Below, piece by piece: positions 1 through 11,125 of a stretch of DNA of 64,000 nucleotides. The translations under genes were made by a program, and so were the position numbers. The stretch lies in assembly GCA_023653785.1 (NCBI GenBank), contig JAMKCH010005373.1:17607-81606 (forward strand), given 5' to 3'. A model generated the notes under the pieces. The model saw only the letters and a list, made by a program, of their open reading frames with translations. It ran no database searches and was not told the DNA's origin. Each line of letters starts with the position of its first letter. The stretch's first letter is position 1. Source of the DNA: Ophioderma brevispina. Taxonomy: Eukaryota > Echinodermata > Ophiuroidea > Amphilepidida > Ophiodermatidae.

Positions 1-301
1 TTTGTATCAGGAAGTTTCACATGGCCCCAACGAAGATGCGCACCATAATGGGTTTTGTGCAGTGAAGGCATTTTGCATATATCTGATGTACCGTTTCCAA
101 AATGCGATTTCGAGATTTTTCATTATTAATCAGCTCATTTGAATAGGTAATTTGTCAGAAATTGCCCAACATCTAATCAGTCGAGAACTCTTTAACCCGA
201 TTCCTTCCCCAAGTTACATATTATACGTCTGACGGAACTCCAGTAACTTGCACACCAATCCTTTTGGCGGGGAAAGGATTATCATTTTGACCGCCAATAT
301 A
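1..301. other. Unassigned AT-rich sequence
   Basis: No coding region, RNA gene or repeat boundary is recognisable here. It leads directly into the two-copy tandem repeat that follows. Confidence 0.5.
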
Positions 302-622
302 AGCTAATTAATTTCATGAATATGCCAAATAATTGCAGCCAAAAGCTACACACAATATTCTGTCACCTCACTCTACACCCTACCAAGTGTGAAGTTACAT
401 CGGGATTAGCGTGTGTAGCTAGCGAAGCATTTCAAAAAAAGGTTAACGAAATGTCTGAAAAAATATGCAAATAAGCTAATTAAGATTCAGGAATTACAAT
501 AATGCAGCCAAAAGGCACACATAATTATTGGGCACCTCACTCTATCATTCCTATCAAATTTGAAGTTAAATCGGGGATAGCGTTAGCCTGCAGAGCATTT
601 TTAAAAAGGTTAACCGAGTCAA
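302..622. repeat. Two-copy tandem repeat, unit about 172 bp
   Basis: The block starting GCTAATTAATTTCATGAA at 302 recurs in diverged form at 474. Shared landmarks in order are GCAGCCAAAAG, CACCTCACTCTA, TGAAGTTA, ATCGGG, AGCATTT and AAAAGGTTAAC. The second copy can be read as a short open frame, but that frame follows the repeat and is not evidence of a gene. Confidence 0.75.
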
Positions 623-690
623 TACGGGAGGCATACGGACGACGGACACATCAAATTGGACTTAGTATGTGCCTCCCTGAACATTCGTTC

Positions 691-948
691 AGGCGACACA
701 AAAAAATTGGGTTTTTGCATATACATAATGCCTTGTCCATATAATAAGCAATTGTGAAATAACCTAACGCTCAAATCAAAGTCCTTCTCATATAAAAATC
801 GAACTTTGTTTAAAAATCCGGATCGGAAATTTTATCACGGTATTTCCTATCTGTGTACTGTTTGAAAACGAAAAATCCGATTCATCTCTAACTATTTTTA
901 ATTGCTACACAAAAAAACATATTTTGAAATCTCTGAGTCAGCCTTTAA
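691..948 (+). mobile_element. Dispersed element TTAA-1, copy 1 (diverged)
   Basis: This aligns by eye with 22749-23077 (plus) and 39287-39624 (minus). Shared landmarks are TTTTTGCAT..ACATAATGC, GTCCATAT, a CATATAGAAAATC-like segment, and a terminal GAGTCAGMCT that abuts TTAA. Its right TTAA (945-948) is also the left TTAA of the next element. No coding capacity is seen. Confidence 0.65.
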
Positions 949-1397
949 AGGAGAACCTTTATATAAGAATAACTTATAAAATATACGCTATAAAATAATT
1001 ATTGAACACATATAGAGTGGTTCAGGAAAACAGAATTAGATTAACCATAAAAATGAATTAAAACATTTTGTCTGACCATGCGCTATTTGAAATTCGCGCT
1101 AGTGTATATGGGATATGCATTCGTGTTATGCGATACGGACGGCACAGTAGCGTAATGCACCTTCACACATGACGCTTTCATAATGTGTATTTATGACGCA
1201 AATGTGCCGGCCGTATCGCATAACGCGTTTTACACTAGCGCGAATTTTAAATAGCTCATGGTCAAACTCGAAATGGTTTTCAATTCATTGTTATGGTTAA
1301 TATAATTCCATTTTCGATGAAACCACCCAATATGTGCTCAATAATTATTTTATAGAGTATATTGTATAGAGTATTCTTTGCACGGGTTCTCCTTTAA
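945..1397. mobile_element. Fold-back element TTAA-2 (453 bp)
   Basis: The two halves are inverted copies of each other over about 200 bp. The ends read TTAA-AGGAGAACC and GGTTCTCCT-TTAA. Inner matches include AAAATAATTATTGA, ATTAACCATAA, TTCGCGCTAGTGTA and TTATGCGATACGG. TTAA on both sides is the target signature of piggyBac and Kolobok transposons. There is no transposase, so it is non-autonomous. Confidence 0.85.
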
Positions 1398-1556
1398 GAG
1401 GGTAGACGTTTCATATAGAAGTCCCATTGATGCAAATGAGCTATTGCCATTCATTCCGTCAAGCGCTACTGCACAATGTCATACAGCGCATGATGGAATC
1501 AATTGTAATACCTCATTTGCATCAATGGGACTTCTATATGAAACGTCCACCTTTAA
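1394..1556. mobile_element. Fold-back element TTAA-3 (163 bp)
   Basis: Arms of about 45 bp are nearly perfect inverted copies, with GACGTTTCATATAGAAGTCC near each end and CCATTGATGCAAATGAG inside. TTAA lies at both ends (1394-1397 and 1553-1556). The left TTAA is shared with the preceding fold-back element. Confidence 0.85.
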
Positions 1557-1954
1557 GAGATTGCATTCCCAAGATAAATTAATCTAACAAATAAATCCTT
1601 ACCGTTTATAGTTATAAAACTGTTCAAATTATGAACCAGAGGAGGTTGTAACTGTACTGTGACAGGAAGAAATATAATTCGAAAATGCTGTTAAGAGTTT
1701 GCATGCTTTGAAAACAGTTTCAGCGATATTCACTGTAACTTAGGGCTCACTGTGGTACAATCTAAACAAGTTTGAAATTGTGTTTTTTTTTTTTTTTCGG
1801 AACCAGCAACATTTTATTGTCGGAGTGCTGGCCTAGTATTTTATCATGAACATGACGGCTTGTAAATCTCCTCTCCATCCAGGTGCCAAAAAATAACCCC
1901 CAAAAACACTGACGAACTGGCATGCCAGTTATGCAATAAATACATAATGTTCTT
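1557..1954. other. Unassigned sequence with a T homopolymer
   Basis: No gene or repeat family is recognised. A run of about 16 T lies at 1782-1797. Confidence 0.4.
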
Positions 1955-2057
1955 GGATATAATTCAACAGAAGACAGCATGCCCATTTTAATTGTGCATC
2001 TTCACCCTGGATATAATTCAACAGAAGACAGCATGCCCATTTTAATTGTGCATCTTT
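1955..2057. repeat. Tandem duplication, 54 bp unit, two copies
   Basis: The unit beginning GGATATAATTCAACAGAAG occurs at 1955 and again at 2009 and is almost identical, ending TTAATTGTGCATCTT in both. The high identity points to a recent event. Confidence 0.9.
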
Positions 2058-4020
2058 CACACCCTGTATTTAAGCAAATCAGAGGAATTAGTCCTCTCGC
2101 TTTCTGGTTATGTCAGTCGCGGTGACTGTGACTGGCACTCTATGGAGCATTTTATATTAGTGATGAAGTATGACACGGGTGAAGCCCCCCCTTTTGTCAA
2201 TGCTAATGCAGCACAGACCGACAGGTCATAGAAGCTTGGGCTGAATGTCACGATATGCCAGTTGTAGAATAAAAACTCACAGGATGTATCAAAGTCTCGT
2301 CTCTGGGTATTTTGTTTTACAAATTACGAGCAAACATTGTCTGTCCCTTGAATATGGTGGGACAACGTTTACACGTGTACTAGAACAGAAAGACCAATGT
2401 GGGCATTTTAGAATTTCATTACTGCAATGTTTACTGTGAGCAATTTTTTTCAGTTTAATCACTGAAGTCAAAATTTTTCACGCAAAAGATTATCTGCCAT
2501 CAGTAAAAAATAAAGCTATAAATTCCGGTACTCTGCTAATTTAAATATTTGCCTTATGAGACAATGGAAATTCTGTGTTTTTGTGAAGTTCTTTGACACC
2601 TTTGCATAGATATTACCACCGTACTGACCAGCGTATAATCCCACCCTTTTTAGTGAGAAATCCTTGAAATTTGGTGGTGGGATAATGCCCGGCCCGAATC
2701 TTGCCCGATGCCGGAGTCAAAAATGTTTTGGCCTAAGACTCACTACTATAACACAAATACATACAACCAATTCAGGACTTCTTAATTTTTTGAAGGCTGT
2801 TGAAAAAGGCAGTTTTTCTGATGTAATAAAGTGTGTAGTTCCCACCCCTTAGTCTGAGTGGATTTCTTCCTCTTTTTGTGATGTAACTAGCCATATATTA
2901 TTGACTATAATGTAACTTAGTGTATTTTTCTTAGCAAAAGCAGACCAAATAGTACTCGATAACTGACCAATTTGGCCATCTGATATTATGCGTTCATCCA
3001 TATTTGATCTGGCAACATCTTGACCTCCCGACCTAAATATTTTGATTATTCAATAATTGTGGATATCATACTATGAAATCTTCTATGAAATGTTTGAAAT
3101 ATTTGGAATTTTAACTTTTTAAGCCAAATATTTGAAATACTGTATTTTTGAAATGTTATGATGGAAAACAAGGAAAGTTTAAGTGGGAAATTATGGCTGC
3201 CTCATAAGGTGGTGGCCCTCTGACCCTCTGAACTCATACCTTGTTGAAAAATGTTCTTTTAGTTTCATAAAACAAATCCACCAAAAATCCACAAAGTCCT
3301 GAAGTTTATTGAAAATGGCTTTTATAATGATGGAAAAAAAGTGAAAAATATTGAATCATCGTGGTGCGTGAGTGAAAGTGAGAAATCTATATCAAAATGT
3401 TAATCAGAACTGTCTCTGTCGAATCTTTTGACACTTTGCATATTCTACTGCTTAAAGGGGCCACTTCGTGATCCACAAATCGCCCCCCGACTTGGCATAA
3501 AAGAATTGAGATTTTTATATCATCTGAACTGTTGGTAGCCGTATAATCATGTGTACCTAATCTTACGTGCAAAATCGGTCGTATCTGTAAGAAATGAATT
3601 CGTAATTTTGTATTTTATGTCCTAATGGGACAGAATTACCAGCACAGTGGCCTTGGACCGTGGGAAATGGACAATTGCTCATAACATGGTGACAAAACCT
3701 GAACCTCGATAATTTCAATGATTTTTGTATGCATGTGCATGAAGCTGGTGGCGAATGATGTGTCCGTTGGTACAATTAATTTGTGTAAAAGTCTCTTCTT
3801 TACAGTTATGGCATTAACAGAGCAGGCAGAGCCTTCTAACGATAACAATTTGTAAATACATGGGACTAAGTTGACGTATGTTGATGTTGGTTCAACCCCT
3901 CCCAGAAATCCTTAAATTCTTTATCTCTAAAGGTTTGTTCGTGCTGCACCGCATCTGTTGTGGTGAGTTGCTTTTGCCTATACTCAGTCTCAGTCTCTAC
4001 CCAAAATACTGCATCTTATT
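2058..4020. other. Non-coding, no recognised gene
   Basis: Only short, uninformative open frames occur on both strands. A small imperfect inverted pair (ATAATCCCACC at 2635 and GGTGGTGGGATAAT near 2673) is present. I see no exon with convincing splice sites. Confidence 0.5.
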
Positions 4021-4443
4021 AACAAGGGGGTAGGACACGACATGCTGGATTTGGGTATTTCCAAACGGTAAATTTGGGGAACTGTTATGTGCATTTACTA
4101 TGGCAGTCTCTGCCTCAGGGACATTACGAAATCAACTCTTAAACCTTAGTTCAAAAGATCTTAGTAATATCATGATAATTTAGGAAAAAATTATTAACAT
4201 CAAAATCCGTCGAGGTTAGTGGATTAACCTGGCTGCAAAACAGTGTAATTTCCAATAACGTCATTTAAGATTTGAATATTCGTGACCAGGCCTAGTCTTT
4301 AGTCAAGTCTGTGTGTAACCGTTCGATATGCGTAAGAGCGCCCCCTCCTAACGTTGTCTTTTGAAAAAAGACTAGCACCCGGCAGTTTGATGCCGTTTTG
4401 AATTTGCTGTTGCTGTTAGGATTGGCATGTCCTACCCCCTGTT
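4021..4443. mobile_element. Small DNA transposon with 17 bp terminal inverted repeats
   Basis: The left end AACAAGGGGGTAGGACA is matched by the inverted right end TGTCCTACCCCCTGTT. TTATT or TTA lies next to both ends, so the exact target duplication is unclear. The 423 bp interior has no coding capacity. Confidence 0.75.
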
Positions 4444-5839
4444 ATTACCGCATAAAGTCAATGAATTTTAACTGGATTTTGCATGAGTTGCAATAGAAAT
4501 GATGAACACGGCAACGTAACACGCAGTGTATCAAGGTATGCACAAATCTTTACTCTTGGTTTTTAGGCCTCTCTCTTTTGCCAGTGTCCTCAGGAAGAAG
4601 GGGGATAAGAAAAAAGGTGTGAATGGTTTGGTGGTCAGATTTGAAGAAGCGCACCAGGCCCCATGTCTGGCAATGGCAGTACTGACTCATTTCCACATCT
4701 TTACTTGTGTTCCAGAGACCACAATCATTTGATTATCTCATAAGGCAGCTATGTGCTATTTTTCTATTTCAAAATTGCTGACTCTTGATGTTTTTGTTGC
4801 AATTAACTCTAGCTCACTCTACAAATATTTCATATTTAGTGTCGCGCTGGGCCCAGAGTCATTGGCCTACATGTGTGTTCATTGGATGACACTTTGCTTC
4901 AACACAGGATTATTAATGTAGCATTTTATAGTTTGGGAGGGGTTGGGCATTATATCCTTGAAATGGATACCGTGGCAGGGTGCAAAATTTGTTTAAAAAA
5001 GGTGCATCTTTGTGGATCCCGCACCTTCTGTTTTACTCATTGTTCACTAGATATCCTTGAGACAAGCTCATTCGCAACTTTTTAATCTGATCCTGACTTG
5101 TGCATTTGCTCATAACAACAAAACTGCAATTTCCTTCCCACGGTCCCATAGGCCACGTGTATATTTCTGGGTCCGTTTAACGGACATAAAAACAAATAAC
5201 AAATTTTCTTACCACACAACCGAATTTGCATAAAGATTTGGCACACATGGATTCTAATGTTAACGGTTCAGAATGCTATGAAATCTCAACTTTTTGATAT
5301 GAGCCCCTTTAAAAGGTGATTGACTCTTCAACGATATTTTGGTATGTTATGTTTAAAAAAGCAACCAACAAAAAAGGCCAAGGCAAATTTAATTCTTGGA
5401 AGTTTGAGGTACCTGGGAAAAACGGCAAATCGCCACACAGACAATGCCGAAAACACCAGTTGAAACCTCGTGCGATGTCAATAAAAGGTCTTCGACCAAT
5501 TGACATAATGCTTCAGGCAATCCAACAAACCAGTAATAAAATACTGTCCGATTTGTTGCATCAGTCCCTTTGAACATCGGAAAGTTTCAGCGCAACCTTT
5601 GAAGAAGAGAAGATGTAGCCGCATGTGTACCAGTTACACACAACCGCAACCTGATTTGTTGATGCAATCTTGAATAACTAAGTGAATGATCTATCTTGCA
5701 GTTGTCACTTGCTTTGGTTAGCTTCTGGAATTTGAGAAAAAAACATGTTCACCTACTATCATTTTGTGAACACATAGATGCTCTGGCTTATACCGATGGC
5801 TGCATTATATTTACCAAAGGTGCTTGCGAATCAGGGGGT
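4444..5839. other. Non-coding, no recognised gene
   Basis: Open frames here are under 90 codons, overlap on both strands and match no protein family I know. Confidence 0.5.
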
Positions 5840-6380
5840 GAGCCCATTCAAAACCAGTCGGTCGTCCGTGCTGTCTCTGACATTTTGATATTGCAACGGA
5901 AATAATTATTAGTTTGGGGTGCTGTATACACAACATAAGTCAATTCGATACAACAATGCGGCAAACTCAGTTGTTGGATGTTCGGGTGCTATGGTGGTTA
6001 AATTTTGTCCTACCCATGGGCCTCACAAAACGAATGAAATGACACGTCAGTGGTCTTGATTTAAATAACCGCCTCAATGAATACATCTTTTCCCACCTAA
6101 GCGCGCATTGGCATTAATGGAAAAAAGAGTATTCTGAGCACAATGATCCAGGTTCACTCTATTACAAAACAACCTGGGCCACCTCTACCACAATACATCA
6201 ATTTGGTATCACTAACTCACTAAAAACCGATTCTTGTATATGCAAAGCGGACCCCAGTTATGTGGAAGAAGGAGAGGCAGCCATTGCTTTCTATTGTTGG
6301 CACTCTAGGTTTTCTTTGTTGTCGACAAAACATGCGAGACGATGAATTTCTACAGATGACGTACCGCTTTACCATCCTCT
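5840..6380 (+). repeat. Dispersed repeat family S, copy 1 (about 530 bp)
   Basis: It matches 45240-45790 along its whole length in the same orientation. Shared segments include ATTCAAAACCAGTCG, AATAATTATTAGT, GTTGTTGGATGTT, CCGCCTCAATGAATACATC, ATATGCAAAGCGG and TTGCTTTCTATTGTTGG. Many single-base insertions and deletions separate the copies. No open frame is conserved. Confidence 0.8.
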
Positions 6381-6389
6381 ATCTATCTA

Positions 6390-6543
6390 GAACCTCTTTG
6401 CTTGGAATGATCTGAGGGTGGTCATATGGTTTGTTCAGGGAGCATGTTAAAGATAATCTTGGGGTTATTGCTGGATATTTACTAAACGGTGATGTGGAAT
6501 GGTCTAGGGTGGTCATTAGTGTTATTCAGGGATAGCAGTTTAA
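6390..6543 (+). repeat. Satellite block, unit about 108 bp (left part)
   Basis: Diverged units contain GGAATGATCTGAGGGTGGTC and TTCAGGGATAGCAG. The same units resume at 8765 and 9178. The array is interrupted by the 2.2 kb TTAA element at 6540. Confidence 0.75.
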
Positions 6544-8768
6544 GGTGGAAAACTACAGATTTAGATCTAAATTATTTTTTTTTTTTTGAAAATTATAAAA
6601 CTCTGAAAAAGAGTTCATATTCCACCTTTTCATTGCTTTTTTTTGAAAAAAATTCGAGTTAGGGTTCACAAGTTCACAAGATTTAAGTTGAATTAGGGGA
6701 AGCAATTGGAAAGTCATTTATTGAAATCGCCCAGCTTGAAAAACCATAAAATACATAATAAATGATTCTTATGTATTTGTTTTTTCCAAAAGGCAATACT
6801 TAATAAATTGCCATTAAAAGAAAATGGTACTACTCTCAAATCATTTCCGAGAACTTAAGTGGTTCAATTATTTCCTAAAATTAAGTAAGTTTTATTTTAT
6901 AATAACACCTTAAAAATAAAAAAAATAAAAAAGTACCTAATTTGCATAAAAATAATTTAAAAATATTTTTTTCTTTCTAACTTTAAAGTACGTTCTTCCT
7001 CCATTTCAAATCTTTTAGTGATGTTGCAAACGAAAAACAAGAGTTTACATACTTTAACTTGCTCAAAACATAAACTTCACCATGTAGGTAGTACTCTTAA
7101 GTTCTCCTATGACCTACAACCTAAAATAAATATATTTTTTTTAGCAAAGTTTTATAATTAGCTATGCGCATATTAATTAGCACTTTCCAAAATCTTTCAC
7201 AATTACCCTTATTTACCAAATTTCTGCATTTTGATGTTAATACTCAGTGCTTTTTTTTGTCCCCCCCGCCAACTTTTGGTGGCGAAGGGGGACTATAGAA
7301 ATGCTGCCCCGTGCCGTGTGTGCCGTGTGTGTGTGTCCCACGCGATATCTTTGGCACTAGGGCAAAGTGTGGGTGTCCATCTTCGCAACATAGATGTGTC
7401 TTGAGTACGCGTTGGGTGGGGTCCGAAGTGGGTCATGGTGTCATGGGTCCAAAGGTCAAATGAATTTCAAAATATGGTCAAAAATAGGGTTAAATTGCAA
7501 TAACCGTGTCACAACAACAACGCTATTTTTGATCTAAGTCAAGTATGGTGTCCATCTTTGCACCATATATTCGGCCTTAGTAGTCGCATATGATTCGGAG
7601 ATGGGTCCCATTTGCCATGGGTCAAAGAGGTCAAATGTTGTCAAAAATTGCTTTCATCAACACTTTTGTCAATTGTGGTAGAGGATGAAACTTGGTGGTT
7701 GTGCTCACATTCCGTTGCCAAAATTTTGAAGGTCATTCAAGGTCATGTGGGGTCATTCAAGGTCAATCCCTAACAGTGGTATGGATATGAAACTTTGTGG
7801 GTTTGGTCCAATATTCAAGTGCCAAAAATTTGAGGTCATTTCAAGGTTCATGCAGGGTCATCCAAGTAGGTCAAATCACGATGCTGGTTGGTATTGGTCT
7901 GAAACCTGGTGGGTGCAGTCAACATTTTATGCCAATTTTTTTTCAAGGTCATTCTGGGTCATCTTGGGGTCATCTGAGGTTCAATCATTCCCTGCAAATG
8001 GTTGTAATGTTGGGTCATGAAACTTGGGGGGTTAGTCAACTTGATACAGAATTTTCAGGTCACCTGGGGTCATCCAAGTAATTGAAAACTGCTGTGGTAG
8101 GAGCCTCTCGGTTCCATCCATCACAATCCTCCCTGTGATCTTTTTTTTATGTACATTTTCCCCCTTTTAACTACCGCACGACGGGGACCTTTGTGGGTTC
8201 GAGAACCGCCTTGTTTAGGTTAGGTCAGAGGGTGTTTTGAATCAATCCCATGATGCATAGCATGTGCCTAAACCTACTGTACTAACACATGTCAGTATTT
8301 AGGGATAAAAGTGTTCCAAAAGTTCAAAACCACAAGACATTTCATAATCATACAAAAAATTCCCTAAGTACTAACACGTTGTGGGCTAAATGAGCATTAA
8401 TTCCCAGGGTTTTTTAGTGTTTTAAGAATAGGATTTTTATGAGATTCACCATGACCCTCCTTAGTGTGAAATTTCCCAAAACGGGTGCATTGTTGGGATT
8501 GACTCTCAAAACACCCTCTGGGTTTAGGTCATGAGGTATGTGAAACTTTAATTTGATTAACCACATGTCTAGGGTAGTGGTTCTTGAGATATTGTGTTTC
8601 CCAAAAATACATAAAAACCCGCCAATTAAGCATATTTGGTTACCATGGAACGGTTATCAAACTGATGCCAATTTTAAGTAAGTCTGGTCCATACTTTTGA
8701 TAATTTGATACGAATATGCCTCAATTATTTAGTTAAAAATATCTGTGCAATGGTGTTTTCCACCTTAA
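6540..8768. mobile_element. TTAA-4 element, 2.2 kb, inserted in satellite DNA
   Basis: The ends are TTAA-GGTGGAAAAC and GTTTTCCACC-TTAA. The flanks are adjacent parts of one satellite unit. The uninterrupted unit at 8855-8880 reads GATAGCAGGTTAAAGGTCAT, so the empty target is visible and the target duplication is TTAA. The interior is AT-rich, contains a nested GGTCA-rich repeat, and has no open frame of transposase size. It is therefore non-autonomous or gutted. Confidence 0.85.
7259..8212 (+). repeat. GGTCA-rich dispersed repeat (nested)
   Basis: It opens with an inverted pair GTCCCCC..CGCCA / TGGTGGCG..GGGGGAC (7259-7295) followed by ACTATAGAAATGCTGCCCC. The body is a degenerate series of AGGTCAT/GGGTCAT motifs, and it ends with GTGGGTTCGAGAACCGCC. 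That end resembles a pol III B box (GGTTCGANNCC). A related end occurs inverted at 29745. Confidence 0.7.
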
Positions 8769-9372
8769 AGATCATTTTAGGATTATGGCTGCATTATTTA
8801 CAAGATGTGCTTTGAATGATATGTGAAGGTGGTCAGTAGAGGGTTTCAGGGATAGCAGGTTAAAGGTCATCTTTTGGTTATGGCTGCTTTATTTTACAGA
8901 GGTGCTTTGAGTGATCTGTGATGAGGGTGGTCGTATGATGTATTCAGGAGGTCATCTTAGTGTACATTATAGGTAAGGAATGCTAATCTACCGAAGGCTG
9001 AGTTCAAGTAGCCTTGGATGGGCAATGTTAACAACAGCTGTCTATGCATGTTTCTGAGGATCATGACATCATACTAAAACAGCCTTTAACCTTGTCCTTT
9101 GGGTGTATTTGCCTCATATAGGTGGTGAATGAAAGCTATTGAACTGTGCCATGGGAATTAGATTTTATTAGCTCATAGTGTTATGGCTGCATATTTACCA
9201 GAGGGATTGGAATGAATCTGTGACCGAGGTGGTAAATGGTGTCTTTAGGGATATAGCAGGTAAAAGGTCATCTTAGAGTTAGGCTGCATTATTTACCAGA
9301 GGGATTGAATGATCTCTGAGGGTGGTCATATGATTTATTCAGGGATAGCAGGTTAAAGTTCATTTTAGGTAG
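8769..9372 (+). repeat. Satellite block, unit about 108 bp (right part)
   Basis: Four diverged units lie at about 8769-8970 and 9178-9372. They share TTATGGCTGCATTATTTAC, GAGGGATTGAATGATC, GAGGGTGGTCATATGAT and CAGGGATAGCAGGTTAAAG. A single-copy-like stretch lies between the pairs. Part of it (9121-9186) recurs at 12834-12898. Confidence 0.75.
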
Positions 9373-9597
9373 GGATGGATAGTTACCATATTACTAGATG
9401 GAAAATATGGCATACATTTCAACAGGTTGGAGCATTTTAAAAGTTTGGACCACTTGTGTAAACCTTAAATCGGCTCCTATTGAAAAAGTGACACCACAAT
9501 TGAGAGTACTATATAACTAGCTAGCAATGATATAGAGGGTCCATGCTTTAACTACCAAAGGTGTCAAACCTTTCTGTAGTGAGGGGTAATGAACTCC

Positions 9598-10133
9598 TTA
9601 AAGAGACACTGGCACATTTGAAAATAGTGCGCTTCAAGATTGTTCAAAATCGATATTTTTGCAGGTGTAAGGCTTTTAGTATACAAAAGCCCCTCACCCG
9701 AAATGATTAAGACCCAAATCAGCTCCTTACGGCGGAAAGAACGATTTTATAAGTAGCGTCGCCGGTCGTTTAATTCGCAGACGACGAAAATGGCGTTAAC
9801 ACAAGAACACGCTCGCTGTATGAATGTTACCACGCTATGCCCACTGTTTGATCGGTCTATCAACCTTTGTGGTTTTAATTATCAGTGAGTCGAGTCACAA
9901 ATAGTCATGTAATTATACACATTTGTTGTTAAGTTATGGAAAACTTAAAAGTTGGCCTACAAATTACAGGGATGTCTTTATCCTCATATCATGTCCCTAT
10001 CTGTTTTTTTTTTTTTGGGTATGTTATTTTAGGTGTAAAATACTATCTCTGTTCGTCCAATGGCCTAGACAATCATTTGAGAGCAAATTGAAGAAATTCA
10101 TAATTTTGTGAAAATGTGCCAGGGACACTTTAA
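9598..10133. mobile_element. TTAA-5 MITE (536 bp)
   Basis: Terminal inverted repeats read TTAA-AGAGACACTGGCACATTT and AAATGTGCCAGGGACACT-TTAA. The interior is non-coding. Confidence 0.85.
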
Positions 10134-10166
10134 ATAAGGCCCCTATAATATTCTGCTCCTGCTGTA

Positions 10167-10522
10167 TTAAAGACACTATCAGTGATTTGCTAAATCAGCA
10201 AATCGAAAAAATCATCAAAAATCAGATTTTTGCATGTATGTAACAAGTACAGGTACCCCTAACAGACCCTGCAAATGATAAGGACCAGAAGCAACCTAAT
10301 AAGGACAGAATCGGAGATTTTAGTCATTACTGTCGTCTTTCGGACACTCTAACACATTATTGAATGGAGAATCGTATCTTGGAACACTGCCATTTTATTA
10401 ACTTTTTCTGTCATTCCCTACAGCTGGAAAACGCACTTTATGCTAATTTTACAGACTATCCTTCACTTTGAAGCTATTCCTGCAAATTTCAAATATTTTT
10501 CAAATCACTGATATGTCTTTAG
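10167..10522 (+). mobile_element. TTAA-6 MITE, copy 1
   Basis: The left end is TTAA-AGACACTATCAGTGATTTG. The right end is CAAATCACTGATATGTCT followed by TTAG, a decayed TTAA. The interior ATCAGATTTTTGCATGTATG, GTAACAAGTA and AAGCAACCTAATAAGG is shared with copies at 13903 and 14820. Confidence 0.85.
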
Positions 10523-11125
10523 GTCCATTCCACTGAATGGGTGGTTATTTATCAACTTCTCAATGATCATTTGAGAATCAACCACTCACTCACTTAAATC
10601 TGTCAGGCATCAATGATGGATCTTCAGACATGCCTATTTCCCATGCAGGTCTTCATTAATCAGGTGTTATGTCTGGCATCTTGATTATGGTAGATCCACA
10701 TTTCTCATAACTTGTCTTCCAATACTTTTTTTGCGATGTGTTGGTTTCCTTTAAAGTTAGCACAAGATCTGACATAATTTGCCCAGTTTTAAGACCTTAT
10801 TTGTTATGCCTCACTTTTTAAATTCACCAACCAAAGCGGGCAGATCTGTCTACATAAAGCACATGCCACTGTTAGCATTCCAGTCTTTTGTTGACTTCAA
10901 GTAAAGAATACCTCCAGAGATGCAAAAGCAGGTGGGATACAGCATTTTTGTCAGACATAAACCATCACTGGCGTGGGATTAGTCTACATAAAGCCACTAA
11001 AGTTGCTTACTTGCTTTTATTGTTAAAGATGAATGAACTGGGGATTTGGATATTTCTGACTAGCTCGATCAAATGAGGAATAAGTCACTGAGACTTGTTG
11101 CTGGGTTTGTGATGGTGGGTCACAT
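10523..11125. other. Non-coding, no recognised gene
   Basis: No family or exon is recognised. Confidence 0.45.
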
